Source: Tenrec ecaudatus (Eukaryota > Chordata > Mammalia > Afrosoricida > Tenrecidae). From it: DNA of 64,000 nt. Where the stretch lies: contig NC_134535.1 in NCBI RefSeq assembly GCF_050624435.1, positions 124,545,731 through 124,609,730 of the forward strand, in the 5' to 3' direction. The notes beneath the pieces were generated by a model. That model worked only from the letters and a program-made list of their open reading frames with translations. It was not told the DNA's origin and searched no databases. Shown here piece after piece: positions 30,804 through 42,439 of this stretch (position 1 is its first letter; each line of letters begins with the position of its first letter). The translations under genes were made by a program, and so were the position numbers.

Positions 30804-33800
30804 CTAGGTAGGAGCAGACATAAGAGAATCACCAGAATATATTTGACTTCAGCTCCACCTATAGGATGTAAATATAACAGGCGACATCTACAACAATAAG
30901 GACAGAAAATAGGTTACACTGTTAAGTTCTACCACTTGAGAGGACTTGATTCCCCCACTTCTCTCTTTTATTCCATTGGCCTCCCAAGGTATCCTGGTTC
31001 GAATTTTAGAGAGTCCACGATAGTCAGGGAAATGTTTTTAAAATTTTATTTTCTATAAACTGTAGATGAAATTTAGCAGTCCCTTCACTAATGTTCCCTG
31101 GTGGCATAATTCTTATGTGTTGGGCTGCTAACCGAAAGGTCGGAAACTTTGAAACCACCAGCCACTCGATGGAAAAAAAGGTTTTCTACTCCTATAAAGA
31201 GCTACAGACTCAAAAACAAGAGTTAGTCTTAGAAACCCACAGGGGGCAGTTCTACCCTATCCTACAAGGTCACTATAAATCAGAATTGACTTGATGGCAA
31301 TGAGTGAGTTGAATTATGAATACAGGACACAAATCACAATATCCATATACATGCATTTCAATTTATAATTTGTTTTCTTCATAATCAAATATTTTATTTC
31401 ATGCATGCAAATCACTATCCTAGAGATAGTTTCAGGTTGACAAAGGGATTGTCAGTACGACAATACTTATCATCCTTGCCAGGCAGGCATTGCTAGCCGA
31501 AATCTACAGCATATATTGGGAATCTTGTGAGCTCAGTTATGGACGACCTTGATAAAGGGAATGGCATGGATATTTTGGTTTTTTGGTTTCATAATGCATG
31601 ATACAACATAATGTATTATGTATGTGTACACGATACTGTAGTCTATGTAGTGTACAATAGCATTAAGATAACATTTGGAATATTGACGCAATGATAAAAA
31701 TGTGTCAGAGACATGAAGGAAGCACAAGTTGTTGGAAGATTGGCTCTGCTAGACTGGCAGTCATCTCCATTCTTGCAGCTTTGAATACTGGTCTCCTTCG
31801 CTGAACACAACATGATCTTTTCATTTGTCCACAGGGATCCACTTCTCTGGGTCTTTCCAAGCTATAACTCTGTTGTCCTTCCTTTAAAAGCTAATTTCTC
31901 TATCTCCATTTCAACCCTCACCTACTCTCAACAAACCCAAGAGGATATTTTTACCTTTTTTTTCCACAATCGATTTCTCCCTCTCCAAATAAACTCTTTT
32001 CCCAAATACCACCATAGATCAGGTTTCCAAGACTGTACATCTTTATGGAGCCGACAGCTTCATCTTTCTCCCATGGACCAGCTGATAAATTTGAACTGCA
32101 GACCTTGCTGGTGAGCTGCCCAATATGCAGCCCACAGTGCCAGTAGGGGCTTCCAGCTCAATGGTCAGGAAGAACTCTCAGAGGAATCTGAGCCTAAGTG
32201 GGAATCCAGCATCGATTTAGGGCTCTCACTGTAAACCAAAGCTTTTGGAAAACCTACCATTGAGTATTTCACCTCTCATATGTTAACGTTGTAGAGAAGT
32301 GAGAATACTCATCCACTCATGGTTTATGATATATCAACGTTGAAAGGTGCCTAACAATCCCTTTCTAAGAATTTATCCCAAAGAAATGATGGGGTGAAAA
32401 TGTGCACGCGTAAAAAACCTGTATGTACCATTGTAGTAATTGGATCGTGCCCATGTTCATCAGCAGAAAGAATATAAACGACACAAAATCTAGAACTTGT
32501 ATTGCTGCCGTCACTAAAGTGAGAATAAATAGACAATTTGTTCTGGCATTGAAAAATGCCTTTGATCTACTAGATGAAGAAGATAGGACATGAACCAACG
32601 TTTGCAAAAACATTATATAGACACCCTCCAATGTATATAATATGCATTATATAAAAGTCTGCACACATAAAGAAGAAAAGTCTGGCAGAATGTGCACCGA
32701 TTATCAATGGTGTTTTTTCCCCTAGGGAAAGAGTTGGAAGGGAGGATAATGAGATTGCCTATTCTTGTGTCTTTGGTAGGATTAAGATGACCACAAAATT
32801 CAAAATTATCTCCATGGTTGAGGGACCTTTTCTTAAACTGTATCAATCAGCTCAGTTCTCTTTTCATGAGAAACCCTTCACGCTCTATCTCTAGGAACCT
32901 GACTTGGTCACCTGCCCCCAACACCTCTTCCTCACAAAGTCCCGGGTCTTTATGTAGCATAATGGATAGACGTCACCTGCTTGTCTACCCCTCTTCTGTA
33001 TTGAGATTTCATCTCTGCATTCTCATGTCCATACACAATACACAATTCTGGGCGCCCGATAAGTATCCAATTGGATAAGTATTCAAAACATCTCTCCAAT
33101 TGCAGGACTCAAAACTCTGCATCTGAACCAGCTGCAAGGCGGCATAGAAATGCAAATTCTCTACTCCCACCTCAAACTGTGAATAAGAATTGGTTGGAAG
33201 AGCAGAGCAGGAACAAGTCTGGAGAAACAATTTTGATGGGTGTGTGTGTGTGTGTGTGTGTGTGTGGTTGGGGAAATTCCCGTATGGAATTCTGTTCTTA
33301 GAAAGGAAATTCTGAAAGAAAAAAAAAAAAGGAAGGAAATTCTGCTCTTAGAAAATACATACATTAATATTACAAACAATACCACCCAAATTCATTATCA
33401 TCAAGTTGATTCCAATTTAGAGTGACCTCATAAAGCGTTTTCGGGATTTCAGAACCACAAGAGAAAGCAACCACAACGTGGGACTCCTGGGATTGAACTG
33501 CCCACGTTTCGGCTAGCAGCCCAACCCCAAAGTGCCATCAGAGCGCCTAACCCACTGCCTTGTCAATTCCGATTTATTGTGGTTTTCCAGACAAAATCTC
33601 GACCAGACAGAGCGGATAGCCCCATCTTTCTCCCGCAGGACAGCTGGTGGTTTTGAACTTCTAACCTTACGGGTAGCAGTCCCTCGCTTACCAGAGACGG
33701 CCTAATTATTAACAAACTCAAAATTGCCTTGTCCACCAAAAGAAAAATACAAATAAAATAAAGGGCCGTAGGAGAAAATGTTTATCGGCAAATTGAGTTC

Positions 33801-34530
33801 AAAATGTTCCTCGCCTGCTACCTGCTCAAAGGAGCCCTGGGTGGCGGGCTGGGCTGGAAATGCTCCGCAGAGACGGGGAGGGACCGCGGTGACAGTGCTT
33901 CCGTAAAGACTGGGAGTCGGAATTCGTTTCTTTACTTGGACTCCCCGCTCGCCCTACCGCACGCACCAGGATGTGTGCCTGTGGGCCGGCCTCAATCGTA
34001 GCAAAAAAAAAAAAAAATGGATTTGGGGGTGGTGGGGTGGAAGACACACAAAAAAACTCCAAGCTGCCGAATCTTGCCTGCTCTCGCAGAGGTTGAGCGA
34101 TCTTGATAGGTCTTACTATCCTTTCAGGATTGTTTGTGATCGGGGTTACACTCGATCAACTAGGCAAAATACAAGGCACGCGAATGATTTCCCTCCTTCT
34201 TTCCTCCCTCGCAGCCGCCCGCGCTCCGACGGGGTGTGCGGGCAGGCTCGGCCGCCTCTTACCTTGGTCGCCAAGGAGACGAAGTACGTTCCCACGGACC
34301 CCGAGGTCCTTCACATAGCACAGGTCTGAGGACACCCCGGCGTCTGCTGCCGCTTCTCGACTCTGGAAGACTTTCCTTAAAATCGGAGGCACAGATTGAA
34401 ACGTCCGAGGCGAACGGGATTGGTCCAGGACTCGAGATTGGAGATGGACGTGTTCTTGAAATGGAAACGGCTGGCCCAACGTCAGGGTGAGCAGAACGGC
34501 TGCAGCCCAGACTGGCAGGGTGCGAAGCAT
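29977..34530 (-). CDS. GDF3: GDF3, growth differentiation factor 3 precursor (two exons)
   Basis: Secreted TGF-beta-superfamily ligand with roles in pluripotent cells and early embryonic axis patterning, related to Vg1/GDF1 and acting in the Nodal-like pathway. Exons 34263-34530 and 29977-30803 join at phase 1, giving 1095 bases: 364 residues plus TAG, equal to the remembered human length. Residues 1-20 form a signal peptide; 21-250 are the propeptide, with an N-glycosylation site at N112 (NLS). The furin site is R247-Q-R-R250. Residues 251-364 are the mature domain with cysteines at 260, 264, 293, 297, 329, 361 and 363, and the hallmark ending DECGCG. As in other GDF3 proteins, the cysteine that makes the inter-chain disulfide in most family members is absent (LCAP rather than CC). 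The reading frame is undamaged. APOBEC1 begins about 5 kb downstream on the same strand. Confidence 0.97.
31094..31310 (+). mobile_element. AfroSINE, GDF3 intron 1
   Basis: GTTCCCTGGTGGCATAATTC head, GTTTTCTACTCCTATAAAGA, and AATCAGAATTGACTTGATGG tail. Confidence 0.8.
31311..32014. other. GDF3 intron 1, nothing recognised
   Basis: AT-rich; no exon-like or named repeat signal. Confidence 0.5.
32015..32150 (-). mobile_element. AfroSINE 5' half, GDF3 intron 1
   Basis: Reverse copy: ACAGCTTCATCTTTCTCCCA, CAGCCCACAGTGCCAGTAGG. Confidence 0.65.
32340..32800 (-). mobile_element. Ancient L1 3'-end fragment, GDF3 intron 1
   Basis: AAGAATTTATCCCAAAGAAA, TTCATCAGCAGAAAGAATAT and neighbouring text resemble the reverse of L1M 3' sequences. 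Diverged. Confidence 0.45.
32801..33387. other. GDF3 intron 1, mostly unrecognised
   Basis: Contains the TG microsatellite and two near-repeats of GGAAATTCTG around 33300-33345. Confidence 0.5.
33238..33266. repeat. TG microsatellite, GDF3 intron 1
   Basis: About 14 TG units. Confidence 0.95.
33388..33705 (-). mobile_element. Two degraded AfroSINE copies, GDF3 intron 1
   Basis: Reverse copies: TTGATTCCAATTTAGAGTGA to about 33545, and CAATTCCGATTTATTGTGGT to about 33705 with GCCCCATCTTTCTCCCGCAG. Confidence 0.65.
34263..34530 (-). CDS. GDF3: GDF3 exon 1 (signal peptide and start of propeptide)
   Basis: Encodes residues 1-89 plus one base: [20 protein letters not shown], then propeptide including [30 protein letters not shown] and GDQ. 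It ends CCAAG before the donor GTAAGA at 34262-34257. The ATG is in GGCCATGC context and is the only one giving a signal peptide. Human [15 protein letters not shown] aligns directly. Confidence 0.95.
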
Positions 34531-34720
34531 GGCCTCTGAGGTGACTCAGATGACTGACCTGGGTCTGAGGAGCGCCAGCGCCAGACAGCCCAGCAGTGCA
34601 GGGGCTGAGGAGTTATCTGATTTAAGATAATCAAGTGCCAATTGCTCTCTTCCCAGTTCTTCCAAGGCAATTGGATGTGAAGAGACCTAGAACGTCCCCC
34701 CACCCACACTCTTCCAGGAA
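34531..34720 (-). promoter_or_regulatory. GDF3 proximal upstream region with paired CCAAT motifs
   Basis: About 190 bases directly upstream of the GDF3 ATG hold no recognised repeat. An 8-base inverted repeat, CCAATTGC at 34638-34645 and GCAATTGG at 34667-34674, gives two oppositely oriented CCAAT boxes 108-144 bases before the ATG. No clear TATA box is seen. Promoter function is inferred from position and motif only. Confidence 0.35.
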
Positions 34721-34849
34721 AAATTTGCAAAACAAAGATTACCAATGAATGCACATAAAAGCTGCATCCATCCGAGGGCTGCCAGCAGCTAAACAGTGGG
34801 AAGGAGACACCCCCCCTCCCCGCGCGCCCCAACTAAGCCCCATACAGCG

Positions 34850-34927
34850 AGAGGGTTTTGACCCACAGCGACCTCTACATTGGTTTCCGAGGTTGTAACT
34901 CTTTACTGGATCAGAAAGTCTCATCTT

Positions 34928-34983
<56 letters not shown>

Positions 34984-35080
34984 CCCCCCCCCCCAGCGCC
35001 TATTGACTTTGAATCACTGGCTCTCCAGTGATTAGCAGTCCAGTGATTACTGGACAGCGAGCGACCCCAGGGCTTCTGAA
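34850..35080 (-). mobile_element. AfroSINE with an internal CA microsatellite, upstream of GDF3
   Basis: Reverse SINE: GTTTTGACCCACAGCGACCT, GAAAGTCTCATCTTTCTTAC, then a CA run (34933-34981), and the reverse head AGCGACCCCAGGGCTTCTG. It lies about 320 bases upstream of the GDF3 ATG. Confidence 0.72.
34933..34981. repeat. CA microsatellite (about 24 units)
   Basis: Uninterrupted CA run followed by a C-run, inside the AfroSINE upstream of GDF3. Confidence 0.97.
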
Positions 35081-35196
35081 AGGAGACATACTTACTAAGA
35101 TAGCACTTAGTAATTTATACGTAAGCCATTGCAATGGGTGTTAGGAATGCAATAATACATAATTTGTAGCTTTAAAATCCAGAGTATAATTAATTA

Positions 35197-36105
<909 letters not shown>

Positions 36106-36255
36106 TTAGATAAATATAAGGGCCTTCACATTCCTTTTTTCCCACGACTCCTTGAAGCTTTCTCACATATAGGTAAATTTCTGATAGAGGTATATTCACA
36201 TTGGTGTGAAAAACTAAACCAAGGTGGAAGAGCGGATTTAAAGGAGGATTAAATC

Positions 36256-36445
36256 TAGCTCAAAGGAACCTTGGTGGCGTAGTGGTTTCGCATGGGGCTG
36301 CGACCCACCACCAGCCTCTCCGCGGGAGAAAGAGAAGATTTTCTACTCCTGTAAAGAGCTAAAGTCTTGGATACTCAACAGGGGCAGGTCTACCTTGACC
36401 TTTAGAAGCTCTGAGTGGGAATCCACTGGATGGCAACGAATTTGA
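36256..36445 (+). mobile_element. AfroSINE
   Basis: CCTTGGTGGCGTAGTGGTTT head, GCCTCTCCGCGGGAGAAAGA, and tail GGGAATCCACTGGATGGCAA. Confidence 0.78.
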
Positions 36446-36557
36446 TTTTGGTTCGGTTTGGATTTTGCTCAAAGGAATTCTGGTAGCGCTCAGAGTATGC
36501 TTTGGACTTCTAACTTCAAGGTCAGTGGTACAAATGGATCAGCCTCTTGGGGCAAGG

Positions 36558-36640
36558 ATCCGTGGTGGCACATTGGGTTAAGCGTGCGGCTACTAACCGC
36601 TTGGTCTGGCGGTTCAAATTCACCAGAGAACGAGGAGCGT
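36558..36640 (+). mobile_element. AfroSINE head fragment
   Basis: GATCCGTGGTGGCACATTGG and TGGTCTGGCGGTTCAAATTC, the tRNA-derived head. It adjoins the RPL37A fragment. Confidence 0.7.
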
Positions 36641-36672
36641 GGCTGCTCCCATTTGGAGCTAGTTTGCAGAGC

Positions 36673-36738
36673 GATGGCTAAGCGCACCTCGAAGGTCGCT
36701 GTCACAGGTAAATATGACACCCGCTACGGCGCCCATTT
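36673..36738 (+). pseudogene. 5' fragment of an RPL37A (60S eL43) retrocopy
   Basis: Twenty-two codons from ATG read MAKRTSKVAVTGKYDTRYGA then HF, matching the RPL37A N-terminus [20 protein letters not shown]. Similarity stops abruptly and the next bases look like old L1 3' UTR. The upstream side abuts a partial AfroSINE (36558-36640). It is only a scrap and cannot encode a product. Confidence 0.6.
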
Positions 36739-36739
36739 C

Positions 36740-37015
36740 TTCTTTTTTGTTTTTGCTTATAACAATGGTGATGTTGAATATTTCTCTTTGTAAGATTGAC
36801 TGAGTGTGCTAATCGTAATGGTTCTTTAGTTTTGTCCACGTCTTGTGGTATTTAAGAGTTATCCTTGTTTTTTTACTGATGAATAAATTCCACAGTATGA
36901 ATGTAGCAGCGCTTGATTAACCGTCTCTCTCTATGTTTGGTTGTTTCCACGTCTTTGCAATGGTGGAAACTGCTGCAATAAGCATAGGTGTGCCTCTGTC
37001 TGTCCGGGTTCATTC
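36740..37015 (+). mobile_element. Ancient L1 3' UTR fragment
   Basis: GTTTGGTTGTTTCCACGTCT and GGAAACTGCTGCAATAAGCA are typical L1M 3' UTR text. It abuts the RPL37A scrap. Confidence 0.55.
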
Positions 37016-37339
37016 ACTCATTAGTTGTATGCTGTTGGGCAGTGGCCCCTCCTGAGGTGTACTCTCCTCAACTGAAAGGAAAAGCTGGCAGTCTAATTTG
37101 CCAGAGGGCTCTGATGATCCGTGGGCAATAGTCAGCACAATGCCTGCCACACAGTAAGCACCACAGAGAGACGGCTTCAAAGCAGGCGCTCCATAGGTAG
37201 GGAACTACATCTGAAAAGAGGTGGAGTTCATTGAGTTTAAATATGGCAGCACCTATCCATTTCTAGGTTTTTATTTTTCATGTTTGAGTTTTTTTTGAGG
37301 AGTGGTGGGGTGGTGGTGTCTACTAAAACGTGTTCACGT

Positions 37340-37800
37340 GCCAGAAGAATTATGAAGGCCTGAAGAAGAAAGATGAGGTTTTCCACTCGCTTTAAGATGT
37401 ATAGCTTCAGAAATCCACAGGGGAGTTCCGCCCCGTCTTATAGGGTCACTATGAGTCCTAATCAGTGGCAGTGAGTTTAGGTTCATTTTTTGTGGTGTGT
37501 GTGTATGTTGTTGTAGGGTATTCATTAGGCTGCTAACCTCAAGGTTTGTGGTTCAAAGCCTACCAGCAGCTCTGTGGAAGAAAGATGAGACCTATGATTA
37601 TAAGATTATAAGACCCAAGTCCACTGACATGGAGTTGATTCAGACCCTTGTGACCAGCTGCTCTTCAATATAGAGGGTTTCTGAGGGTCACCAGCCCTCT
37701 GCTGTATAGTGGGTTTCTAAGGCTATCAATCTTTAAGGGAACAGATAGCCTCATCTTTTTCCTGCAGTTAATAATCCAGTGCTTACCAGCCCGCACCCTA
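37340..37800. mobile_element. Cluster of AfroSINE fragments
   Basis: A forward 3' half (37350-37480, GGGTCACTATGAGTCCTAAT), a forward head (37515-37590, GGCTGCTAACCTCAAGGTTT), and a reverse piece (37610-37800, TCATCTTTTTCCTGCAGTTA). Confidence 0.6.
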
Positions 37801-37884
37801 CGTAGGCGATATAAAATAATGTATAATGGTAAAGTCCTAGTTCTCAAAAAAGCTTTAAAATGATATTGGTATTATAAGAAATAA

Positions 37885-37970
37885 AGATCCTAGGTGACAC
37901 TATGGGTTAAGCTTTGGCCAGCTAACTGCAAAGTCCGAGGTTCAAACTCACCAACCACCCTATAGCTAGT
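37885..37970 (+). mobile_element. AfroSINE head fragment
   Basis: GATCCTAGGTGACACTATGG and AAGTCCGAGGTTCAAACTCA. Confidence 0.55.
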
Positions 37971-37999
37971 CTGATTTCTCGTGCCCCCAGCATCATGGG

Positions 38000-39077
38000 A
38001 GAGTTGCTGGGTGGTGCACATGGTTTTACAACTGCTGCCAACGGAAAGGATGGAAGATTGAGTCTACCAGAGGCAACTCAGAAGAAAGGCCTGGTTATCT
38101 ACTCCTTGAAAAGTCAACTCCACCTTCTGGAGCACAGTTATATGCTTCCACCCCAGGTGAATACTGATTCATGAGAAACTGATTCTTTGTTTTGTTTTAT
38201 TTCACTATCTTCAGCATGAATGCACTAATGATACAACTTATCTGTAGTGCTCTCATGAGCTCATTTCCTCTCAGTTTTTTTCAGACACCTAGTTCAGAGG
38301 TTACTTCCACTGCAAGACTTGCTGGAATCCTTTTAGATGCACCCTTTTCCATCTCCCACAGAGCCTTGAGAGGGTTATGGGGGCACTACGTGGCACAGTG
38401 CATCTATCTCACTGTGTTTGCCTACCTCCCTTCCAGGGAATACACTTCTGCGGGATGCGAACTATCTTTTGGAGGCTAAGTTCCTCCACTGCCAATGAAA
38501 CTGTCTGACAGATAGTAGGCATTCCACAAACCTTGTGAGAATGAGGGAATCAAGAGGTATGCTCTCCACATATCTTCTAGATAGCCCGATGATTTCCGTT
38601 CCCATGGCTCCCATCCCTCCTACGTGGATCCTAGTTAACCCTTTTCAATTAATCTACAACCCCCACCTGTTTTCCACAATCAGCCTAGGATACAATTTTT
38701 TTCTCTTTATTTGACTTTCCTGACTTGCAATCAGAAATCAAAGGACATGTGAATTCCAGGTCCAGGTGCTCTTGGGTGGGTCACAGGACTCGACTGTCAG
38801 ATGAGGCGACCTTCTGTGTTAGATTGTTCCAGGGATCTCATAAGCTAATGCATATGCAGTGCTCAGGACAATACCTGCTGAATGGGTAGCACTCAATGGC
38901 TATTGTTGTCAGGAAAAAGAAAGAATTGCCAATTAATGCACAGACAACTAATGTAGGAAAAAGAGCACCAAATCAGGAGGGGGTGGGGGTGGGGCGGGGG
39001 GGGGGGGGAGCCTGGGGCAACCACAGCCCTTCAGTGACTGTGTTATCTTGGATAATTGACTCCACCTTTTACCATAC
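38000..39077. other. Intergenic, nothing recognised
   Basis: A 95-codon plus-strand open frame from 38192 shows no domain. Contains the G-rich run at 38978. Confidence 0.45.
38978..39010. repeat. G-rich run
   Basis: Thirty-odd bases, nearly all G, including a run of 11 or more, with potential for G-quadruplex structure. No gene nearby. Confidence 0.8.
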
Positions 39078-39285
39078 AAAGGAGCCCTGGTGGCATAGTG
39101 GTAATGAGTTGGGCTGGTGTGTGAAGTGCAGTTCAATACTACCAAGCTCTCTTTGAGAGAAAGATTAGGCTGTCAACTGCTACAAAGAGCTACAGTCTCA
39201 GAAACCTACAGGAGCAGTTCTACCCTGTCCTACAGTGCTGCTACGAGTCAGTCAGCATCATCCCGATGGCGGTGAGTTTAGTTTT
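39078..39285 (+). mobile_element. AfroSINE, nearly complete
   Basis: GGAGCCCTGGTGGCATAGTG head, GAAAGATTAGGCTGTCAACT, TACAGGAGCAGTTCTACCCT and CTACGAGTCAGTCAGCATCA. Confidence 0.85.
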
Positions 39286-40189
39286 CTTTCTTTTTACAAT
39301 ACATTCCCAGACGTAACCATTTTAAGTGGATGCATTTGAGGGGTCTGAAAGATGATAAAGAGGGTCGGGTCTAAATTTTCTTTTCTTTTTTTAAAAAAAT
39401 TTCTTATCTGTAAAACCACATATTGAATTTGATTTTCTTTAAGGGTCATGAAAACAAAAATATTGTCATTCTGTACTTTAATCCAATTTGAAAATAAAAA
39501 ATGAAGCTATTTAGCTAAATAATAAAGAATTGATGCTTAAGTCAGGAACCTAGATTCAAGCACCAGCTCTAACGTTTATTGACTGGGGGATTCTAGACTA
39601 ATTATTTCTTCGACCTTGGCTTTTTAAGTAATAAAAAGAGAAAAATACCAGCCCAGCAGAATTATTATGATAATAAGGATTGAGCAAAAATCAACTTCAC
39701 CAGTGAACAAAGAAATGCAAATACCTGCGATCATCAATTTCATTCAAGTTATGCCAATACTGTGTGTCCATGACTAGAACAACTCCATGGGGTTATCTTA
39801 GTTGTAATCTTTGGGGAAACATCACCCGACATTCTGCCTCAGTGCCTCTGAGTCAAGTCAAGCAATAGTAAAAAGACCTTCTGTCCAAGGACACAGAGAT
39901 ATAATAATGGCAAAGCAAAGGCCCATAGTTAAAGACATTGTTAAATTTACATTAAGAACTAAGGAGAACTTCAAGCATGTAACGGAACGTTTCTAGCCCT
40001 ACCCCTATGACTCCCACTTTGCTACTAAAATAAAATTTATGTGTTTTTGTAAGTAAGTTAAATTTCATTTTTAAAACATTTTTGTTGTGATTGGAGATTC
40101 TTAATTGATTTGTAGACACATCACCCATCGTGTCTAAACATAATAGTAAGCTACAATATTCGTATGGACATAGTAAGAAAGCAGTCAAG
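39286..40189. other. AT-rich intergenic
   Basis: A decayed reverse SINE may lie at 39745-39905. Otherwise nothing recognised. Confidence 0.45.
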
Positions 40190-41240
40190 ACATCAAAGGA
40201 CCCATTCCATTAGGTAAAGCTGATGCACTGACCTCTTTAGGGTATTGAAAAGCAAGGATGTTACTTTGAGAACTATGGTGTGCTTGACCCAAGCCATGGC
40301 ATTTTCCATTGTTTCATATGCAAGTGAGAGTTGGACATTAAACAAGGAAGGCTAAAGAAGAATGGATGCATTTGAATTAAAGTTCTGGAGAAGAAAATTG
40401 AAAGTACCATGAACTGGTAAAGGACAAACCAATCTGTCTTGGAAGAAGTAAGTCCAGAGTTCTCCTTGGAGACAAGGATGGTGAGGTAGTTAGTTTATTG
40501 TGCCAACCTGGCCGATAAACACATGTGGGGTTAATTGAAGGGTGGAGGGATAAATGGCTCCATGAGCCTCGCATTTCTAGTTCTCGGGTGTTTTGCTTTG
40601 TGATGGTTGGACCAGGGTGCAGATACCTTAACCAGTTCCCTGTTTCAACTGACAAGACTCACTTTCAGCAAGACATCCCTGAGGAGAAGCTGCATGGACT
40701 TATCCCGATGCAGCCCTGGGTGCTGGACAGCCACAGGGAGACCCCTGTTAGCACTGAGATGCTTATACATTCACTGATTCAGTTTTCCTCCTGCAGTCAG
40801 CATCATTGTGTGTGTTTTGTGAGATGGAGGAGGACTTTGTGGATTGGTGTTGGACATATGGGTTAATGTTGGACTTGTGGGCTTGGGAAGCACTGGGTTG
40901 GGCTGTTTTTTTTATGTGCACCTAACCTTTATATAAAACTCTCTCTTATACATATGAATTTCTGTGGATTTGTTTCTCTAAAGTACCCAGACTGATACAG
41001 ATGGCAAACTTCATCTTACATATTTTGGACCTGTTGTCAAGAAAGACCAGTCCCTGGAGAAGGACGTCATGTTTAATAAAGTGGAGGGACAGTGTAAAAG
41101 AGGATGGACGGACACTGTGGCTGCAACAGTGGGCTCTGGCTTAGGGACCATTGTGAGGATGGTGCAGGACCAGGCAGGGTTTCTTTGTGTTATGCATAGG
41201 GTTGTTATGGGTCAGATGGTACCTGACACCAACAGTAAGA
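40190..41240 (+). mobile_element. RTE-type LINE fragment split by an LTR
   Basis: 40190-40481 and 41005-41240 carry the RTE 3' coding end (TTGAAAAGCAAGGATG, GAAGAAGTAAGTCCAGAG, AGAAGGACGTCATGTT, GTTATGGGTCAGATGG), interrupted by the LTR at 40482-40999. Inactive. Confidence 0.75.
40482..40999 (-). mobile_element. ERVL-type (MLT2-like) solo LTR inserted in an RTE fragment
   Basis: 518 bases with a perfect 5-base duplication GATGG (40477-40481 and 41000-41004). Sense ends are TGTATCAGTCTGGGTAC and ACTACCTCA, with AATAAA near the 3' end in GGCACAATAAACTAAC. It splits RTE sequence that continues on both sides, so it is younger than that RTE copy. Confidence 0.82.
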
Positions 41241-42099
41241 ACGTTGGGAAGGATCTTCAGGAATTAGGGAAAATTTGTCACACTGCGATGATCAATTCCA
41301 CACACCCTTTAATGGTTTTGAGAGAAGAAAGAATAAATACAGGGAATACAGACTACCCCCAAAAGACCACCAAGTCTATTGTGATGGTGCCTGCAAAGTC
41401 AACATGCCCGACATAAATTGTTAGATAGAATGTGACATTTAAAAACTGGAGTAGACACCAAGGAAAAAGGGGGGGGGGGAAACATGGGGGTTGGGAAGGC
41501 ATTAAAAACTTCCTTAAGCATATATTAGTACTAAGCATACTATTGGTTTAGAATTTTGTTTAGAGGCTGGGGGTGTGGTAGACACTCTGTGGGTAGGAGT
41601 GATAATAAGATGTGATGGGGGAAAGAAGAGGTACAGGATTAAGAGTTTGTAGCATTGAGACCTTGGCTCATTGCAGCTTCCCCTCTCTTCCAAGCTACCC
41701 AAGTGAGGTCTTCAAATCTCGGCTCTCATCTCCTTTTCCACTTCTAAGGATCCTTGTGATTCCATCTCCATCTCATTGAGATAATCCAGGATAATCTTTC
41801 AATCTCAACATCCTGAACTTAATCATATCAGCAAGGTCCTTTTTGCCAGGTGTGATAGTAAGATACTATATTTACAGATTTTGGGGATTGGGATGTGGAC
41901 ATCTTTGAGGGCGGCATTAATCTGACTGACATACTCCATCTATTTTGACACAATCTTATATTCACCTTCAGAGAGAAATAGGGGTTACACCAGATAGACA
42001 TGTGTTCACAAACATATATGTCAGACCATTGTCCAAGTGGTAACTAAATAATTTAACCCTGGATAGAAAATAAGACAAAATAAACTAAAATAGACAACC
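41241..42099. other. Intergenic, nothing recognised
   Basis: Contains a G-run at 41470-41479. No gene signal. Confidence 0.45.
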
Positions 42100-42290
42100 C
42101 TCTCATGGTTTTGAGGCGTTTCCGTTGTCAAAGGTACAAGTTGGGCAGCTACCCACAAGGTCAGCCGTTCAAACCAAGAGAAAGAGGAGCCTTTCTGCGC
42201 CCGCGAAGATTTACAGTAACTGAAGCCCACACGGGCACAGTTCTATTCTGTGCTGTAGACTCAGAACTGACACCATGTCAGTGAGGTGGT
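42100..42290 (+). mobile_element. AfroSINE, degraded head
   Basis: CACAAGGTCAGCCGTTCAAA, GCGCCCGCGAAGATTTACAG and AGACTCAGAACTGACACC. Confidence 0.65.
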
Positions 42291-42439
42291 CGTTTTTCTC
42301 CCCCAACCTATTTGTTTGTCTGGAAAAGTTGTCACGCCAGCATCCTGTCACCCAGACAAAGAGTTGAGGAGCTCTAACAGAAATCACCAAATTGTATTAA
42401 AAAGTTCAAGATCTACCGATACATGTGTATGTGAATTAT

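Noticed and set aside
34156-34262. Extension of GDF3 exon 1 past the donor
   Set aside because: Arginine/alanine-rich read-through of intron after GTAAGA; not conserved.
38192-38479. 95-codon plus-strand open frame
   Set aside because: No recognisable domain, no splice or promoter context.
39078-39285. tRNA gene suggested by the AfroSINE head
   Set aside because: The tRNA-like head is followed by SINE body and recurs dozens of times; no mature tRNA fold seen.
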